NCBI GenBank assembly: GCA_902786565.1
Contig: CADACW010000006.1
Location: 1 to 64,000 of the forward strand
DNA from: an uncultured Prevotellaceae bacterium
GTDB taxonomy: Bacteria > Bacteroidota > Bacteroidia > Bacteroidales > Bacteroidaceae
Length of the DNA stretch: 64,000 bases
Direction: 5' to 3'
Part shown: positions 60,819 through 64,000 of the stretch, piece by piece
Position numbering within the stretch: the stretch's first letter is position 1
How the letters are laid out: every line of letters starts with the position of its first letter
Made by a program: the position numbers and the translations under genes
Notes under the pieces: model-generated
Told to the model about the DNA's origin: nothing
Databases searched by the model: none
Seen by the model: only the letters and a program-made list of their open reading frames with translations

Positions 60819-62702
60819 ATGAACAGATATTCTATCCTATCCCTCCTGCTGGCCGCCTCGTCGGTGGCCACGGCCCAGGTGACTTTCCACTACAAGAACG
60901 ACTCTGCCAAGAAGGTGATGGTCGATGTCCAGTTTGCCGGACGCCATGAGATGACACGCGGTGCCGATGGCACGTGGACGGCCACCCTCGGCGTGAAGGG
61001 CGACCCGACGGTGGCCCCTGCCCCCGATATGTACCCCTACTGCTTCATCGTCGACGGCGTGAGCGTGATGGATCCCGAAAACCCGCAGTATTTCCCCAAC
61101 GAAGGCTTCAAGAACAGCCTCCTGGAGATACCGTCGGCCGAGGGCTACCTGCCTCACGACATCCGAAGCGACGTGGCCCACGGGCGGGTGGAGTATGTCA
61201 GCTACTACTCCAAGACCCTCGGTGCCACCAATCACGCCGTGGTCTATCTGCCGCCTGCCTATATGACCGACATGCAGAAGCGCTACCCCGTGTTCTACCT
61301 CATCAGCGGCACTACCGACACCGAGGAGGTCTACTACAAGGTGGGCCGCGTGAACTATATCCTCGACAATCTGCTGGCCGACAAGAAAGCCAAGGAGATG
61401 ATTGTGGTCATGCCCTACGGCAATCCTGCCAAGCTGATGAGCAAGAACGCTCCAACCACAACCCTGCAGTTTGGTGGCGACCCCTTCAGTCGCGACCTTA
61501 TCAACGACCTGGTACCCTATATCGATAATGCCTACCGCACCAAGGCCGACCGCGACTCAAGGGCCATCGGCGGCTTCTCGCGGGGTGGCAACCAGGCCCT
61601 CTACAACGGTCTGACCAATCTCGACAAGTTCTCTTACCTGTGCAGCTACAGCTCGTTCACCTCGACCGACATCCCCAACGTCTACGACCATGCTGCCGAG
61701 CTGAACAAGAAGCTGCACCTGTTCTGGCTGGGTGTGGGCACCGACGATTTCCTCTATGGCAACGCCCGCGACTATATGGAGTTCCTCGACAAGAAGGGCA
61801 TCCGCTCGGTCAAGGAGTTCACCGCCGACAAGTTTGGCCACACCTGGATGAACGCCAAGTATTTTCTGGCCCAGACGCTGCCCCTGCTCTTCAACAAGAA
61901 GGCCGCCGAGGCAGCCATGGCCGCCGGACAGCCAGCCCCTGCCGCCACCGGTCAGGAGCCGCAGTTCACCCCCGGCGTGATGGCCCGCATGTTCCCCAAG
62001 CCCATCGTCTCGCCCGAATACAGTGCCCAGGGCGTCACCTTCCGTTTCAAGGCCCCCGATGCCCGGAAGGTGGAGTTCGACTGTGAGATTCTGCCTGAGA
62101 ACGTTGCCATGCAGCGCGACAGCGACGGCGTGTGGACGCTCACCCGCAGCGACATTCTCTTTGAGACCTTTGAGTATCGGTTCGTCGTCGACGGCACTCC
62201 CGTGGCCGACCCCAACAATATGTACCTCTCGCCCGAACAGGGCTTCAAGTACAGCATTGCCGACAATCCGCAGTCGCCCTTCAGCTTTGCCTCGCAGGGC
62301 GACATCCCCCACGGCCGAGTCAGCTATGACCTGGAGCGCGGTGAGGCCTGGTACACCTTCCCCATGCAGTCACAGCGCATGGTCATCCCAACGTTCATAC
62401 AGCTGGTGCCTGGACAGGGCGACACTATGGAGAGCTGGTTCAAGGTGGGAGGTGCCGCAGCCATTGCTGATCGACTGCTGGCCGAAGGCAGCACGCGTCC
62501 CTGCATCATCACCACCAGCACGCTGGACTTTATGCAGGGCATGCCCCAGATGCCGGGCTTCGCCCCGAAGGTGCTCCGTGCCGACGACTATCGCACGTGG
62601 GCCGAGCGCCGTCGTGCCCTCTTCAAGCTGCTCATTGACATTGGCAAGCAACCTGCCCCCTCATTCGGCGGCTTTGGCCGTGGCGGCTTCGGCGACGATT
62701 GA
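60819..62702 (+). CDS. CE1-type esterase with two E-set domains and a truncated second esterase
   Basis: A 627-residue exported protein: signal MNRYSILSLLLAASSVATA; E-set (CBM48-like) domain 1 (about residues 20-130); a CE1 esterase (about 135-370) with nucleophile Ser254 in GGFSRGG and His in KFGHTWMNAKYF; an Ala/Pro-rich linker; E-set domain 2 (about 405-530); and about 95 residues that look like the two ends of a second esterase domain (DTMESWFKVGG, IDIGKQPAP) without the Ser motif. CE1 enzymes remove acetyl or feruloyl groups from xylan. It ends in a Gly/Phe-rich tail (FGGFGRGGFGDD). Confidence 0.88.
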   Translation: MNRYSILSLLLAASSVATAQVTFHYKNDSAKKVMVDVQFAGRHEMTRGADGTWTATLGVKGDPTVAPAPDMYPYCFIVDGVSVMDPENPQYFPNEGFKNSLLEIPSAEGYLPHDIRSDVAHGRVEYVSYYSKTLGATNHAVVYLPPAYMTDMQKRYPVFYLISGTTDTEEVYYKVGRVNYILDNLLADKKAKEMIVVMPYGNPAKLMSKNAPTTTLQFGGDPFSRDLINDLVPYIDNAYRTKADRDSRAIGGFSRGGNQALYNGLTNLDKFSYLCSYSSFTSTDIPNVYDHAAELNKKLHLFWLGVGTDDFLYGNARDYMEFLDKKGIRSVKEFTADKFGHTWMNAKYFLAQTLPLLFNKKAAEAAMAAGQPAPAATGQEPQFTPGVMARMFPKPIVSPEYSAQGVTFRFKAPDARKVEFDCEILPENVAMQRDSDGVWTLTRSDILFETFEYRFVVDGTPVADPNNMYLSPEQGFKYSIADNPQSPFSFASQGDIPHGRVSYDLERGEAWYTFPMQSQRMVIPTFIQLVPGQGDTMESWFKVGGAAAIADRLLAEGSTRPCIITTSTLDFMQGMPQMPGFAPKVLRADDYRTWAERRRALFKLLIDIGKQPAPSFGGFGRGGFGDD

Positions 62703-62733
62703 TATTCTGCCTTAATGAAAACAGACATTACCC

Positions 62734-64000
62734 ATGAAAAAGAAACTAACAATGGTGGCGGCAGCCGCCCTGCTGACAGCTGCAAGCGTGTCGGCACAAC
62801 AGAAATATCCGTGGCAGAACCCCCAGTTGCCCATAGAGCAGCGTGTGGAGAACCTGCTGTCCATGCTCACCCCCGACGAGAAGGTGGGCTTGATGATGAA
62901 CAAGTCGGCATCCGTCGACCGTCTCGGCATACCCTCCTACAACTGGTGGAGCGAGGCGTGCCACGGCGTGCGGCAGGGCGGCTATACCGTCTATCCGCAG
63001 CCCATCGGCATGGCTGCCGCCTTCAGCCCCGAACTGGTGCGCAAGGTCTTCTCGCAGGTCAGCGACGAAGCACGGGCCAACTGGAACCGTTCCGACCACA
63101 ACATCTTCAACGTGCCACAGGGTGTCACCTACTATCCCGGCAATCCAGAACTCACCTTCTGGTGCCCTAACGTGAACATCTTCCGTGACCCCCGTTGGGG
63201 ACGCGGACAGGAGACCTGCGGCGAAGACCCCTACCTGAACGCCGTCCTCGGCGTGCAGACCGTGCTGGGCATGCAGGAGCCCAAGGACGGCTACTTCAAG
63301 ACCCATGCCTGCGCCAAACATTATGCCGTGCACAGCGGCCCGGAGCCTCTGCGCCACTCCATGAACGTGGAGCCGACCAATCGCGACCTCTGGGAGACCT
63401 ATCTGCCGGCCTTCAAGGCACTGGTGCAGAAGGGCAACGTGCGCGAGGTGATGTGCGCTTATCAGCGCTTTGAGGGCAAGCCCTGCTGCACCAGCGACCG
63501 CCTGCTCATCGACATCCTGCGCAACAAGTGGGGCTACGACGGACTGGTGGTCACCGACTGCGACGCCATCAACAATTTTTATAATAAAGGCCAGCACGAA
63601 ACCCATAAGGACCCGCTGTCGGCCAGTGTCGACGCTGTGCTCAACGGCACCGACCTGGAGTGCGGCAAGGTATTTATGAATCTGGCCGAAGGATTGAAGA
63701 AAGGGCTCATCAAGGAGAGCGACCTCGACGGCCATCTGCGCAAGACGCTCACAGGCCGCTTTGAGTTGGGCATGTTCGATCCCGCCGACATGCTGCCGTG
63801 GGCCGGCATTGCGCCTTCGACCATCAGCAGCGAGGCCCACGACCAGCTGGCCACTCAGGCTGCCCGCGAGTCGATGGTGCTGCTGGAGAACAAGGGTGGC
63901 GTGCTGCCGCTCTCCAAAAATCTGAAGAAACTGGCAGTCATCGGCCCCAATGCCAAGGATGTGGAGATGCTCAACGGCAACTACGGCGGCACGCCCACCG
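62734..64000 (+). CDS. Glycoside hydrolase family 3 (beta-xylosidase/glucosidase), 3' end outside the window
   Basis: An open frame to the window edge, at least 422 residues: signal MKKKLTMVAAAALLTAASVSA, then the GH3 N-terminal barrel. Visible are NWWSEACHGV, PRWGRGQETCGEDPYL, KHYAVHSGPEP, MCAYQRFEG, and VVTDCDAI with the presumed nucleophile Asp275. The second domain is just beginning (SMVLLENKGGVLPL, IGPNAKD). The WSEACHGV start is typical of the xylosidase-like GH3 group. The catalytic acid lies outside. It completes the xylan cluster. Confidence 0.92.
   Translation, partial: MKKKLTMVAAAALLTAASVSAQQKYPWQNPQLPIEQRVENLLSMLTPDEKVGLMMNKSASVDRLGIPSYNWWSEACHGVRQGGYTVYPQPIGMAAAFSPELVRKVFSQVSDEARANWNRSDHNIFNVPQGVTYYPGNPELTFWCPNVNIFRDPRWGRGQETCGEDPYLNAVLGVQTVLGMQEPKDGYFKTHACAKHYAVHSGPEPLRHSMNVEPTNRDLWETYLPAFKALVQKGNVREVMCAYQRFEGKPCCTSDRLLIDILRNKWGYDGLVVTDCDAINNFYNKGQHETHKDPLSASVDAVLNGTDLECGKVFMNLAEGLKKGLIKESDLDGHLRKTLTGRFELGMFDPADMLPWAGIAPSTISSEAHDQLATQAARESMVLLENKGGVLPLSKNLKKLAVIGPNAKDVEMLNGNYGGTPT

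Overview
The window is chromosomal DNA of a Bacteroidales bacterium, most likely a gut or rumen Prevotella-type species. The sequence basis is the Bacteroidota promoter -7 box TAnnTTTG (usually followed by C) standing in front of most transcription units, weak or absent Shine-Dalgarno sites, a Bacteroidota-type RNA polymerase omega, T9SS-type C-terminal sorting domains, the bamD-rpoZ-DUF4293 order, and a xylan-degradation locus. The body of the window is GC-rich; two stretches (about 3237-5740 and 33.1-36.9 kb) are visibly different.

Layout. 1-489: palindromic repeat cluster and AT-rich spacer. 490-3227: thioesterase, Memo/AMMECR1 fusion, ferredoxin-flavodoxin protein. 3237-5600: a scarred accessory stretch with a REP-transposase 5' remnant joined to an alpha/beta hydrolase 3' remnant, a flavin reductase, a Nudix-HAD fusion and a possible acetyltransferase remnant. 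5741-5917: tRNA-Ser with a second copy of its 3' end. 6006-20456 (minus strand): clostripain protease, cytidine deaminase, RNase Y, ZapA, PanB, glycosyltransferase, RecR, ABC-F ATPase, AraC regulator, EngB, omega, BamD. 20564-31311 (mostly plus): UvrB, THUMP RNA methyltransferase, DPP-IV-like peptidase, MntP, PafA-like phosphatase, Sel1-repeat and metallo-beta-lactamase-fold proteins. 31320-32990: Zn-ribbon and NIF3 proteins. 33132-36864: AT-rich four-gene restriction-modification island. 36968-41890: HAD nucleotidase, CDF transporter, a catalytically dead phosphatase homologue, DUF4105 protein, HU. 42269-44508: DNA polymerase III delta', DNA polymerase IV. 44501-46230: glutathione peroxidase-nitroreductase fusion and an unknown. 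46343-46757: four tRNAs. 46889-48423: sigma/anti-sigma/Spy-like operon. 48441-54103: L,D-transpeptidase, small sorting-domain protein, RNase Z, lipoprotein, MazG, metallophosphoesterase. 54301-57750: giant CotH/lamin-tail T9SS protein. 57950-64000: xylan locus (carboxylesterase, GH8, CE1-type esterase, GH3 running off the end).

How the genes work together. The last 6 kb reads as one polymer-degradation unit: GH8 and GH3 attack xylan main chain and oligomers while the esterases remove acyl groups. The restriction island is a compact operon with a methyltransferase at each end and two unrelated nucleases (HNH and PD-(D/E)XK) between them. Three clusters of the same palindromic element (1, 18.0 and 54.2 kb) and a remnant that looks like the start of a Y1 REP-associated transposase (3.24 kb) may be parts of one REP/RAYT system. 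All calls come from reading the sequence; no database search was possible.
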